A program made the position numbers and the translations under genes. A stretch of DNA of 64,000 nt from G963704535 sp963704535 (GTDB taxonomy: Bacteria; Chloroflexota; Chloroflexia; Chloroflexales; Roseiflexaceae). The DNA lies in contig OY969916.1 in NCBI GenBank assembly GCA_963704535.1, positions 1,922,001-1,986,000 of the forward strand, given 5' to 3'. The notes beneath the pieces were generated by a model. It did no database searches. It saw only the letters and a program-made list of their open reading frames with translations, and was not told where the DNA came from. How positions within the stretch are numbered: the stretch's first letter is position 1; each line of letters starts with the position of its first letter. Positions 8,701 through 19,500 of this stretch are shown in pieces.

Positions 8701-10559
8701 TGGAGCTAGCAGCCCGGCTCACCGGCATGGGTCACGTGGTGACGACCGTGCTGCCCGGCGCGCGCTTCGCCCAGATCGACACCCAGGTCTACACGATCGA
8801 CCCGCGCCGGCGCGACGAGTACGGCGCCCTGCTGGATGAGCTTGGGCGCCTGGACCGGCTGCCCAGCGCGATCGTCCACGGCTGGAGCATCACGGCCGGC
8901 GAGCCAGACGCCTCGGTGGGCCGGCGCTTCGAGGAAGCCCAAGATCGCGGCTTCTACAGCCTGATATTCTTGGCGCAGGCGCTTGGCGAGCGGGAGATCG
9001 CCGGGCCGCTGCGGCTCCAGGTGATCACCAGCAATGTGCAGCAGCTCGAAAGTGGCGACGTGGTGCGCCCGGAGCGGGCGACGATCGTGGGGCCGTGCCG
9101 GGTCATCCCGCAGGAATACGAGCAGATCGCCTGCCAGCTGATCGATATTGCGCTGCCGCCTGAAATCTCCAACCCTTCGACTAGGCTCAGGACAGGTCTC
9201 CAATCTCCAATCTCAGCCCGGCTGCTCGACCAGTTGCTCGCCGAGATCACCAGCCCCTCGTCCGATACCGTGATCGCCTACCGCGGACCGCACCGCTGGG
9301 TGCAAGCGTACGAGCCGGCCCGGCTGGACCACGCGAACGCCATGAGCGGGCTCAAGCAGCGCGGCGTCTACCTGATCACCGGCGGGCTCGGCGGGGTCGG
9401 GCTGGCCTTCGCCGACGAGCTGGCGCGCAGCGCGCAGGCCCGGCTGGTGCTGACCGGGCGCACGGGGTTGCCGGCGCGGGCGGGCTGGGAGCAGTGGCTG
9501 GCGGCACACGACGAGCAGGACCAGATCAGCCGCAAGATCGGCGCGGTGCTGGCGCTTGAGGCGACTGGCGCCGAGGTGCTGGTCGTGAGCGCGGATGTGA
9601 CCGACGAGGGCCAGATGCGCGCGGCCCTCGCCCAGGCCCAGGAGCGCTTCGGGCCGATCGATGGCGTGATCCACGCCGCCGGCGACCCTGGCGGCGGCGT
9701 GATCCAGCTCAAGACCCCCGACATGTGCGCGGCGGTGCTGGCGCCCAAGGTGCAGGGCACGCTGGTGCTCGACGCGATCTTCAAGGACGCGGCGCTCGAC
9801 TTCCTGCTGCTGTGCTCGTCGCTCAACGCGATCCTGGCCGAGGTGGGACAGGTCGACTACTGCGCGGCCAATGCGTTTCTTGATGCGTTCGCGCAGCACA
9901 AAGCCGCAGGCGGCGGGCCGCCGGTCGTCTCCGTCGATTGGAACCGCTGGCAGGGCATCGGCATGGCGATCACCGTCGAGACCATGCACCAGGAGATCAC
10001 CGGCAGAGCGCTTGAGGGCGGGATGACCGCGCAGGAGGGCCTGGAGGTGTTCCGCCGCATCCTGGCGCGCAACACACTCCCGCAGCTCGCGATCTCCACC
10101 CAGGATCTCCCGACCCTGCTGGCACAGCACCAGACCTTCAAGCTGTCGAGTTCTTTGGATGAGCTGGCGGCGGCCCGGCGCGCCCGACCGGCGCACCCGC
10201 GCCCGGACCTCGCGAACGAGTATGTCCTGCCCGGCAGCCTGGCCGAGCAGACGATCGCCGCGATCTGGCAGGAACTGCTGGGCATCGAGCAACTGGGGAT
10301 CCACGACAACTTCTTTGACCTGGGCGGCAACTCGCTGATCGGGATCAAAGTGGTCGCGCGGATCAAAAAAGAACTGAATGTCGATATCACCATCGTCAAC
10401 CTGTTCGAGGGGCCGACGGTGAGCGCGCTGGCCGCCCTGATCAGCCAGGGGCAGCCGGGCGCGCCGGCGTTTGAGGAGAGCCAGAGCCGCGGCGAACGGC
10501 GTCGAGAGAAGCGCCTACGCAAGCTACGCGCGGCCCAGGAGGAGCACCGTGCTGGATGA
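5760..10559 (+). CDS. Gene 2: type I PKS module KS-AT-KR-ACP
   Basis: A complete 1599-residue extension module. KS: residues about 13-435, with Cys184 in TGCSTSLVAV, His320 in VEAHGTGT and His360 in KSNIGHLDAAAG. AT: about 534-935, with catalytic Ser672 in GHSLGEY; the specificity region reads VAAHS rather than the malonyl-type AFHS seen in genes 6 and 8, so extender choice is uncertain. A repeat-encoded insert of about 55 residues lies in the AT after DVLYP. KR: ADWCYIPSWKRS structural part, TGGLGGVG NADPH motif near residue 1207, then catalytic Ser, Tyr and Asn in CSSLNAIL and VDYCAANAFLDA. ACP: about 1494-1561, DNFFDLGGNSL. No DH or ER is visible, so the product is a beta-hydroxy acyl chain. 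Overlaps gene 1 (ATGA) and gene 3 (11 bases). Confidence 0.95.
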   Translation: MSDWHPGDAPENLDIAIVGMAGRFPQAADLAQFWRNLRDGVEGITFFSDQELLALGVNQAALLNPNFVRAAPVLDQIDRFDAAFFGYSPREAELLDPQHRIFLECAWELVERTGYDPETYDGLIGVYAGTSLSTYLLFNLLGHPEFDSEDTFPAMISNDKDFLATRVSYELNLRGPSIDVQTGCSTSLVAVHLACQGLLNYQCDLALAGGVSVNVPQRTGYYAQAGGITSPDGHCRAFDAGAQGTLFGSGVGMVALKRLEDALNDGDTIHALIKGSAVNNDGSAKVGFTAPSADGQAEVIARAQAVAGIEPESISYVEAHGTGTALGDPVEVAALTRVFRADTSRTGFCGLGSVKSNIGHLDAAAGIAGLLKTVLALQHRQIPPSLHYETPNPKIDFAASPFYVTAHLADWPAGPTPRRAGVSSFGIGGTNAHLVLEEAPVSMPTPATRPWHLLLLSAKTEFALEAATANLAAYLGVPSPPNLADIAYTLQAGRKAFRHRRVLVCRDHADAAQALERRDPQRLVTAVQEPGQRSVVFLFPGGGAQYTNMGRELYQTEPLFREHVDRCAELLRPHLGLDLRDVLYPTEHRTKNKEQRIDQSDPVRRPLRGRPTDDPGEGQRGRGAEGQTDQSPISNPLTQTSLALPALFVVEYALAQVWMAWGVRPAALIGHSLGEYVAACLAGVVSLEDALALVVLRGRLFEQLPRGAMLSVALAEGEARALADGTLSLAAINAPAQCVLSGPTRAIEATAAALAEREVEARRIQIDVAAHSTLVELILPAFRAFVETIRLRPPAIPYLSNVTGAWMTAADATDPSYWVRHLRQTVRFSDGLSELLKDPQRVLLEVGPGRTLSTLAKLHPGARSRPMLSSIRHPYDRDSDAAFLLNTVGKLWLAGVPTDWAALYGGKRRRVPLPTYPFERQRFWIDPPMPAERAARAGKQADIADWCYIPSWKRSMPPKTDTATEPGRRWLVFGDERGVGVELAARLTGMGHVVTTVLPGARFAQIDTQVYTIDPRRRDEYGALLDELGRLDRLPSAIVHGWSITAGEPDASVGRRFEEAQDRGFYSLIFLAQALGEREIAGPLRLQVITSNVQQLESGDVVRPERATIVGPCRVIPQEYEQIACQLIDIALPPEISNPSTRLRTGLQSPISARLLDQLLAEITSPSSDTVIAYRGPHRWVQAYEPARLDHANAMSGLKQRGVYLITGGLGGVGLAFADELARSAQARLVLTGRTGLPARAGWEQWLAAHDEQDQISRKIGAVLALEATGAEVLVVSADVTDEGQMRAALAQAQERFGPIDGVIHAAGDPGGGVIQLKTPDMCAAVLAPKVQGTLVLDAIFKDAALDFLLLCSSLNAILAEVGQVDYCAANAFLDAFAQHKAAGGGPPVVSVDWNRWQGIGMAITVETMHQEITGRALEGGMTAQEGLEVFRRILARNTLPQLAISTQDLPTLLAQHQTFKLSSSLDELAAARRARPAHPRPDLANEYVLPGSLAEQTIAAIWQELLGIEQLGIHDNFFDLGGNSLIGIKVVARIKKELNVDITIVNLFEGPTVSALAALISQGQPGAPAFEESQSRGERRREKRLRKLRAAQEEHRAG
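7513..7676 (+). repeat. AT-loop composite repeat, gene 2
   Basis: AACAAAG heptamers, the shared cassette ACCCTGTACGGCGGCCCCT, four GGGGCAGA units (7610-7641) and CCAATCT units. Inserted between LRDVLYP and the conserved ALFVVEYALAQVW. Confidence 0.88.
9163..9213 (+). repeat. CCAATCT units flanking a dispersed 24-base element, gene 2 KR region
   Basis: Contains CCTTCGACTAGGCTCAGGAC (from 9174) between CCAATCT-type units. Lies in the structural part of the KR, translated as SNPSTRLRTGLQSPIS. Confidence 0.8.
10537..10544 (+). promoter_or_regulatory. Shine-Dalgarno site that decides the GTG start of gene 3
   Basis: AGGAGGAG lies inside the 3' end of gene 2, a few bases before GTG 10549. The frame is open further upstream, but the upstream residues are the antisense-like shadow of gene 2 sequence and have no site. 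This supports GTG 10549 and translational coupling to gene 2, which stops at 10559. Confidence 0.75.
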
Positions 10560-13500
10560 TCCGCAAGCGGGCGCGATTGCGGTGGTCGGGATGGCCGGTC
10601 GGTTCCCCGGCGCAGCCGACCTCGAAGCGTTCTGGCACAACCTGCGCGATGGCGTCGAGGCGATCTCCTTCTTTGGTAAGCAGGACCTGGCCGACCAAGG
10701 TCTCGACCCGGCCCTGCTCAAAGACCCACGCTTCGTCCCCGCCGGTGCCTACGTGGAGCACAGCGACTGCTTCGACGCGGCCTTCTTCGGCTACGCTCCG
10801 CGCGAGGCCGAGCTGCTCGACCCGCAGCAGCGCCTGTTCCTGGAGTGCGCCTGGCAAGCGCTCGAGCACGCCGGCTACCCGCCCACTGCGCTCTCCATCC
10901 CCACCGGCGTGTATGCCGGCGCCTCGCTCAATTCCTACCTGCTGCTCAACCTGGCCTCGCACCCGCACATCAGCGCCGCCCTCTCCCGCCACGATGCCTC
11001 CGCTCAGATGCAGCTCTCGTTGGCCTCATCCCCCGACTTCCTGACCACCCGCGTCTCCTACAAGCTCAACCTGCGCGGGCCGAGCCACCTGGTCCAGTCG
11101 GCCTGCTCGACCTCGTTAGTGGCGGTCCACATCGCCTGCCAGGGGCTGCTGAACGAGGAGTGCGACCTGGCGCTGGCCGGCGGCGTCTCGCTCAACCCCA
11201 ATCAGCGCTCCGGTTATCTCTACCAGCCTGACGGCATCGTCTCGCCCGACGGCCACTGCCGGGCCTTCGATGCGGCCGCCCAGGGCACCGTGCTGGGCAG
11301 CGGCGTGGGCATCGTGGTGCTCAAGCGCCTGGCGGACGCGCTCGACGACGGCGACACGATCTACGCCGTCATTCTGGGCTCGGCGGTCAACAACGACGGC
11401 GCTGCCAAGGCCGGATTCGCGGCCCCCAGCGTGGAGGGCCAGGCGCGGGTGGTGGCCGAGGCGCTAGCCACTGCCGGCGTGGCGCCGGAGACGATCTCTT
11501 ATGTCGAGGCGCACGGCACCGGCACGCCGCTAGGCGACGTGCTGGAGCTGGCCGCGCTGACTCAGGCGTTTCGTGCCGGCACGGCCAGGAGCGGCTACTG
11601 CGCCATTGGCTCGGTCAAGACCAATATCGGGCACCTGGACGCCGCCGCCGGCATCGCCTCCCTGCTCAAGACCATCTTGGCGCTGCACCATCAGCAGCTC
11701 CCGCCCAGCCTGCACTTCGAGCAGCCCAACCCACAGATCGACTTCGCGAGTAGCCCGTTCTTCGTCAACACCCAGCTCCAAGAATGGCGGCAGGGCGTGA
11801 CACAGCGACGGGCAGGGATCAACGCCTTTGGGATGGGCGGCACCAACGCCCACGTCATCCTGGAGGAAGCCCCCCGGCAGGCGCCGACAGGAGAAGCGCG
11901 ACCGTGGCAATTGCTGGTGCTCTCAGCCAAGACGGCGACGGCGCTGGAGACGGCCAAGGAGAGGGTGGCTACTCACCTGCGCCGGCACGAAGATCAGGAA
12001 CTGGCCGACATCGCCTACACCCTCCAGGTCGGGCGCGCGCCGCTGGCGCACCGCCTGGCGCTCGTGTGCCGCGACCACGCGCAGGCGCTCGACGCGCTGG
12101 AGGGCGCGGCGACCGAGCAACTCTGGAGCAGCATCCAGCCGGACCGCCAGCGCTCGATGGTATTCGTCTTGCCGGGTGAGAGCGCCTATTGCCCAGGACT
12201 GGGCCGCGAGCTATATCAGGCCGAGCCAGCCTTCCGCGCCGCACTCAACCGCTGCGCCGCGCTCCTACAGGTCGAACTGCACGAGATATTGCACCCTGGC
12301 GATCATCAGGAGTCAGTTGCGACCGACCACGGACAACTGACAGCATTTGTGGTCGAGTACGCGCTGGCGCAGCTCTGGATGAGCTGGGGCGTGCGGCCGC
12401 AAGCGCTGGTGGGAGTGGGCGTGGGGCTACATGTGGCCGCCTGCCTGGCCGGGGTGCTCACCCTGGAGGAGGCGCTGGCGCTGGTGGCAGCCACCGATGA
12501 GGCCGCGCGGCAGAGTCTGTTCCAGCGGCTCAGGCCACGCCCGCCCACGATCCCCTGTCTCTCGCCGCGCGCTGGCGCCTGGATGAGCGCAGACGAAGCA
12601 ACCGATTGGTCCACCTGGACCCAAGCCAGTGGGGACGCCAGGAACCTGGCCGAGGGTGTTGGGGAGCTAGCGCGTGAGGCGCGATGGGTGTTTGTGGAGC
12701 TTGGCCCCGGCGGGCTGCTGGGTGAGTTGGCGCTACCCGAGGGCGTGCCCGCGATTGCCTCGCTTGGGGCGACCGGCTCAGAGCAGGCGGCACTGCTGGG
12801 CGCGCTGGGCCGAATGTGGCTGGCCGGTGTGACGGTGAACTGGGCCGGCCTGCACAGCGGCCAGCGGCGCAGGCGCGTGCCAATGCCAACCTACCCCTTC
12901 GAGCGCTCCCGCTTCTGGATCGAGCCCTACCGGCCGGCGGAGCAGGGTGCTATGGCGCCCAGCGAGCGCGAGGGTTCGCTGCACCCACGACCGGCAGGGC
13001 TGGGCGCATACGTGGCGCCGCAGACGACGATCGAGCAGACGCTGGCGGCGACCTGGGAGGCGACGCTGGGGGTCGGGCCGATCGGGACGATGGATGACTT
13101 CCTGGCGCTGGGCGGCCATTCGCTGCTGGCGACACAAGTAGTGGCACGCCTGCGCGAGGCGCTGGCGATCGAGCTGCCGCTGCGCGAGTTGTTCGAGGCG
13201 CCCAGCGTGGCCGCCCTGGCGGTGCGGGTCGCCGCGCTCCAGCAGCAGGCGCCGGAGCCAGCGCCGCCGATCGTGCCGGTCGCCCGCGATGGCGACCCTT
13301 CGACAGGCTCAGGACAGGGTCTGCCGCTCTCGTTTGCCCAGCAGCGGTTCTGGTTCCTCGACCAGATGGCGCCGGGCGCCTCGGCCTACACGGTGGCCGA
13401 GGCCCTGGACGTGACCGGCCCGCTCGACATCGCCGCCCTGGAGGCCAGCCTCGACGCCCTGGTCGTGCGCCACGAGGTCCTGCGCACTACCTTCGTCGCG

Positions 13501-16500
13501 CGCGATGGGCAGCCGCTCCAGCGGATCGCGCCCACGCCGGCGCCGGTTCTGGAGATCCAAGACCTCCAGTCAGGCACCGGCGCCGGCGACGACACGATCG
13601 AGCGCCTGCTCCAAGCCGATGCCCACCGTCCGTTCGACCTGGCGCGCGGCCCGCTGCTGCGGGTCACGCTGCTGCGCCGCGCGCCCGACGATCATGTGGT
13701 GCTGCTCGCCATTCACCACAGCATCGCCGACGGCTGGTCGATGGGGATCTTCGTCCAGGAGCTGGCGGCGTTCTACGCGGCGTACGTGGCCGGGCAGCCG
13801 GTCGACCTGCCCAAGCTGCAAATTCAATACGCCGACTACGCCGCCTGGCAGCGCGAATGGCTCCAGGAAGCGGCGTTCGAGCGGCACTTGGACTATTGGC
13901 GCCGGCACCTGGCCGATCTACCCGCCCTGGAGCTGCCGACCGACTACGCCCGCCTGCCGGCGCAGACCTTCCACGGCGCCCGCCAGTCGCTGGTGATCAG
14001 CCCTGCGCTCACCCAGGCGCTCCAGGCTCTAAGCCGGGACTCCGGCGGCACCCTGTTTATGACGCTGCTGGCGGCGCTCCAGGTGCTGCTGTACCGGCTG
14101 ACCGGCCAGACCGATCTGGTGGTCGGCACGCGGGTGGCCGGGCGCACGCGCGCCGAGATCGCGCCACTGATTGGCTGCTTCGTCAACACGCTGGTGCTGC
14201 GCGCCGACCTGGCCGGCAGCCCGACCGTGTGCGAGCTGCTGGCCCGCGCCCGCGCCTTGACGCTGGACGCCTACACCCACCAGGAGGTGCCGTTCGAGCA
14301 GGTGGTCACTGCCGTGGACCCCGATCGCGACCTGAGTCGCCAGCCGCTGTTCCAGGTCATGGTGGTGCTCCAAAACTTCCCACTGGCGCAGGTGCGCCTG
14401 CCCGATCTGACACTCACGCCGCGCGCCTTTGAGCCGCAGACGGCCATGTACGATCTGGACCTGACCTTCACCGAGGTGGATGGCGCCCTGCACACCGTGC
14501 TCGACTACAGCACCGACCTGTTTGCGCCCCAGACGGCTGCGCGCCTGCTGGCCCAGCTTCAAACCGTCCTGACGGAGATCGCCGCCGACCCGGCGCGGCA
14601 CATCGACGCCCTACCGCTGCTGGAGGTGACCGAGCGCCGGCAGGTGCTCCACGCCTGGAATGGCGCCGCAGCCGCGTACCCGCACGACACCCACCTGGCG
14701 GCCTTGTTCGCGGCGCAGGCCGCCCGCACCCCCGACGCCATCGCCCTGATGTTCGACCACCGAGAACCAAGAACCAAGAACCAAGAACCAAGAACCAAGA
14801 ACCAAGAACCAAGCGGCGAAGATTCCGGTTCTCAGTTCTCGGTTCTCGGTTCTGAGCAGGGTTCTCAATTCTCAATTCTCAATTCTCAATTTTCATATGT
14901 GACCTACGCCGAACTGAACGGACGGGCCAACCAACTCGCCCACTACCTGCGCCGCCTGGGGGTCGCGCCGGAGGTGGCGGTCGGCGTGGGCATGGAGCGC
15001 GGGCTGCCGGCCTTTGTAGCCCTGCTGGCGATCCTCAAGGCCGGCGGCGTGTTCGTGCCGCTCGACCCGGCGGCCCCGCCCGCCTACCTGTCGGCCATCC
15101 TGGCGGCCAGCCGGGCGGCGGTGCTGCTCACGACCCAAGAACAAAGAACAACCGAACGTAAGGGCGTATTGCATACGCCCCCAGCAGACGACGAAAGAGC
15201 CTACAGCACCGCGCCCCCAGCCGACCCAGGACAACCAACCGTCATCGATCTGGTCGCCGACTGGGAGCGCATCGCCCAGGAACCGGCGACCAACCCGGAT
15301 AGTAGCGTGACCGCCGATCACCTCTCGCACATCGTCTACACCTCCGGCTCGACCGGGCGACCGAAAGGGGTGGCAGTGCCGCAGCGCCAGTTGCTCAACC
15401 GGCTGGCATGGCAGTGGCGCCGCTACCCGTTCGCGCCCGGCGAGGTGGCCGGCCAGCGCACGCCGCTCACGGTCTCGGTGGCGCTGGCCGAGGCGCTGGC
15501 GCCGCTGCTGGCGGGGGTGCCCACGCTGCTGCTGGCCGACGCGGTGATCGCCGACGGGGCGCGACTGGTGGCGACGCTGGCCGAGCGGCGGGTGACGCGC
15601 ATTGTGCTGGTGCCGACGCTGCTGCGCGAGGTGCTGGATGCCCTAGCAGCGCAGGGCGGTAGGCTGCCGGAGCTGCGGCTCTGGGTCGTGTGCGGCGAGG
15701 TGCTGCCGCCGGCCCTGGCGGCCCGCTTCGCCGCCCTGCTACCCCACGCGACGCTACTGAACCAGTATGGCGCCTCCGAGATCAACGACATGACCGTCTA
15801 CGACACGGGCGGCCTGGACCAGCGGGCGCCGCGGGTGCCGGTGGGCCGGCCGATCGACAACCTGCATGTGTACGTGCTGGACGGGCAGATGCAGCCGGTG
15901 CCGGTCGGGGTGCCGGGGCAGGTCTACGTGGGCGGCGCCGGCCTGGCGCGCGGGTACATCGGGCAGGCCGACCTGACTGCCGAGCGTTTCGTGCCCAACC
16001 CCTTTGCCGAGAACAAAGAACAAAGAACAAAGAACAAAGGACTGAAGATAGAGGATAGAGGATTGAAGATAGAAGATAGCAGTCTCGCTGCTCAGGAAAA
16101 GCTATCCTCCATCCTCCATCCTCCATCCTCAACCCGGCTATACGCGATGGGCGACCTGGCGCGCTGGCGTTCTGACGGCACGCTGGAGTACCTGGGCCGG
16201 CGCGACCAGCAGGTCAAGCTGCGCGGGGTGCGGGTGGACCTGGCCGAGATCGAGGCGCTGCTGCTGCGGCATGCCGGGGTGGCGCAAGCGGCGGTCGTGG
16301 CGCGGCGGGAGGAGGGCCGGGATACGGAGATCGTGGCCTACGTGGTCCCCAACCAAGAACCAAGAACCAAGAACCAAGAACCGGAAGATCCTACCGGAGG
16401 TTCTCAGTTCTCGGTTCTCGGTTCTGGAGATGGTTCTCGGTTCTCGGTTCTCGGTTCTGTCGAGCTGCGGCGCTACCTGGCCGACCATCTCCCAGCCGGG

Positions 16501-19500
16501 CAGGTGCCGGGGCGCATCGTGATGCGGGCGGCGCTGCCGCGCACGGCGAGCGGGAAGATCGCCAGGCAGGCGCTGGTGGCCGAAGCGGCGGCGTTGGCGC
16601 CGCCCGCCGCCAACGCCGAGGCAGACGCGCCACGGACGCCGCTAGAGGACCTGCTGGCGGGCATCTGGGCGGCGGTGCTTGGGCTGGAGCGGGTCGGGCG
16701 GGCGACGAACTTCTTCGAGCTGGGCGGGCACTCGCTGCTGGCGATGCAGGTGATTGGGCGGATGCAGGCGGTGTGCGGGGTCGCGCTGGCGCCGCGCACA
16801 ATGTTTGAGGCGCCCACGGTCGCCGAGCTGGCGGCCCAGCTTGAGGCCGCGCGCGAAGATGCGGCCCCACCACCGCCGATCGCCGCCGCGCCGCGGAATC
16901 CCGACCCTTCCATACGTCAGGATTCCGCAGGGAGGGGCCACACCCACCCGCCGCTCTCGTTCGCCCAGCAGCGGCTCTGGTTCCTGGATCAGCTTGATCC
17001 GGGACAGCCGTTCTACAGCGTGCCGGCGGCGGTGCGGATCAGCGGGCCACTGCGGGCCACAATCCTGGAGGCGAGCCTCGGCGCGGTAGTCGCCCGCCAC
17101 GAGATCCTGCGCACCAGGTTTGAAATAATGCACGAGCAGCCGGTACAGCTGATCGCCCATGCCCTCGCCGTCGCTTTGCCCGTGGTCGACCTGCGGGGGC
17201 TGCCGGCCGCCGACCGGGAAGCTGGGCGGCTGACGCAGGCCGAGGCCCGGCGGCCGTTCGACCTAGCGCGCGGGCCGCTCATCCGGGCCACGCTGCTGCG
17301 CCTGGCCGCCGACGAGCACGTACTGCTGCTGACCCTGCACCACATCATCGCCGACGGCTGGTCGGTCGGCATCCTGGTGCGCGAGCTGTCGGCGCTCTAC
17401 ACCGCATTCTCCGCTCCCTTATCCGCACCATCCGCTCCCTTATCCGCTCTCCCTGTTCAGTATGCGGACTACACCGTCTGGCAACGGGAATGGCTGGCCG
17501 AGGCGGGCGAACCGGAGCACTCAGCGCTCCAGCGGCACCTGGCCTACTGGCGCAAGCAACTCCAGGACCTGCCCACCCTGGAGCTGCCGCTGGACCATGC
17601 CCGTCCCGCCGGCCCAACCTCCCGCGGCGCGACCCACAGCTTCACGATCCCGCCGGCGCTGCGCGACCAACTGAGCGCCCTGGCTCGGCGCGAAGGGGTC
17701 ACACTATTTATGACCCTGCTGGCCGCGTTCGACGTGCTGCTGGCGCGCTACAGCGAGCAGGACAATATCGTGGTCGGCAGCCCGATCGCCGGCCGCACCC
17801 GGCCCGAGATCGAGGGGCTGATCGGCTTCTTCGCCAACACCCAAGTGCTGCGCTGCGACCTGTCCGGCAACCCGACCTTCCTGGAGCTGCTGGGGCGGGT
17901 GCGCGCCGTGTGCCTGGCGGCCTACGCGCACCAGGAGCTACCGTTCGAGAAGCTGGTCGAGGAACTCCAGCCGCAGCGCGATGCCCACCGCCAGCCGCTA
18001 TTCCAGGTGCTGTTCGCGCTCCAGAACGCGCCCATGCCGGAGCTGGCGGTCGCCGGCCTGACCCTGCGCCCGCTCCCGATCGAGCGTGAGACGGCCACGT
18101 TTGAGCTATCGCTCAACCTGGTGGAAACGCCGGACGGCATCAGCGGATCATTCGAGTATGCCACCGATCTGTTCGCGGCGCCCACGATCGCGCGGATGGC
18201 CGGGCACTTCGAGACGCTGCTCGCTGAAGTCGCCGCCGATCCCGCCCGGCCGATCATGTGGCTGCCCCTACTCACGACCGCCGAGCGCCGGCTCACGCCG
18301 GGCCAAGCGCGCGCTAGCTACCCGCAGACCGCCTGCCTGCACCGGCGCTTCGAGGCCCAGGCGGCGCGATCACCCGACGCGATCGCGACCGTGTGCGGCG
18401 CCGAGCACCTGACCTACGCGGCGCTGAACCGGCGCTCCAACCGGCTCGCCCGCTACCTGCGCGCCCACGGCGTCGGGCCGGAGACCCCGGTCGCCCTGTG
18501 CCTGGAGCGCTCGCTGGACCTGGTGGTGGCGATCCTGGGGGTGCTCAAAGCCGGCGGGGCGTACGTGCCGCTCGACCCGGCCTACCCCACCGAACGGCTG
18601 GCCTGGATGCTGGAGGACGCCCAGGCCGCCGTACTGCTGACCACCGAAGAACAAAGAACAAAGAACAAAGAACAAAAAACCGATAGCACCACCGATCGTA
18701 AGGGCGTATTGCATACGCCCCCAGCGAACGACGAAAGAGCCTACAGCACTACGCTCCTAGCGAACCCTGGACAATCAAACGTGGTCGATCTGATCGCCGA
18801 CTGGCCCACTATCGCCCAGCAGCCGGAGACGAACCTGGATGGCGACGCGACGCCTGACAACCTGGCCTACGTGATCTACACCAGTGGCTCGACCGGCAAG
18901 CCCAAGGGAGTGCTGGTGGCCCACGCCAACGTCGGGCGCCTGTTCGACGCCACCCAACCCTGGTTCCAGTTCGACGGGCGCGATATCTGGACGCTGTTCC
19001 ACTCCTACGCCTTCGACTTCTCGGTCTGGGAGCTGTGGGGCGCGCTGCTCTACGGTGGGCAACTCGTGGTGGTGCCCGACGCCGTTCGCCGCGCCCCCGA
19101 CGCCTTCGCCGCGCTGCTGGCGGCCCAGCAGGTCACGGTGCTCAACCAGACCCCCTCGGCCTTCGACGCGCTCACGATCGCGGCGCGGGCGGCGCTGCCG
19201 GCGCTGCGCTACGTGATCTTCGGCGGCGAGGCGCTCGATCTCGCCCGGCTGCGGCCCTGGTTCGCCCGGCACGGCGACGCGCGCCCACGCCTGATTAACA
19301 TGTACGGCATCACCGAGACCACCGTCCACGTGACGTACCGCCCGCTGACGGAAGCCGACAGCACGAGCGGGGCGGGCAGCCTGATCGGGCAAGCGATCGG
19401 GGACCTGGCGGTGTATGTGCTGGACGCACACATGCAGCCGGTGCCGCTCGGCGTGCCGGGCGAGCTGTACGTCGGCGGGGCCGGGCTGGCCCGTGGCTAT

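Noticed and set aside
9213..10304. Long minus-strand open frames (363 residues here, also 597 residues at 20086-21879 and 652 at 45926-47884)
   Set aside because: They are antisense shadows of GC-rich PKS, NRPS and GT coding sequence, show composition typical of reverse frames and no recognisable domain.
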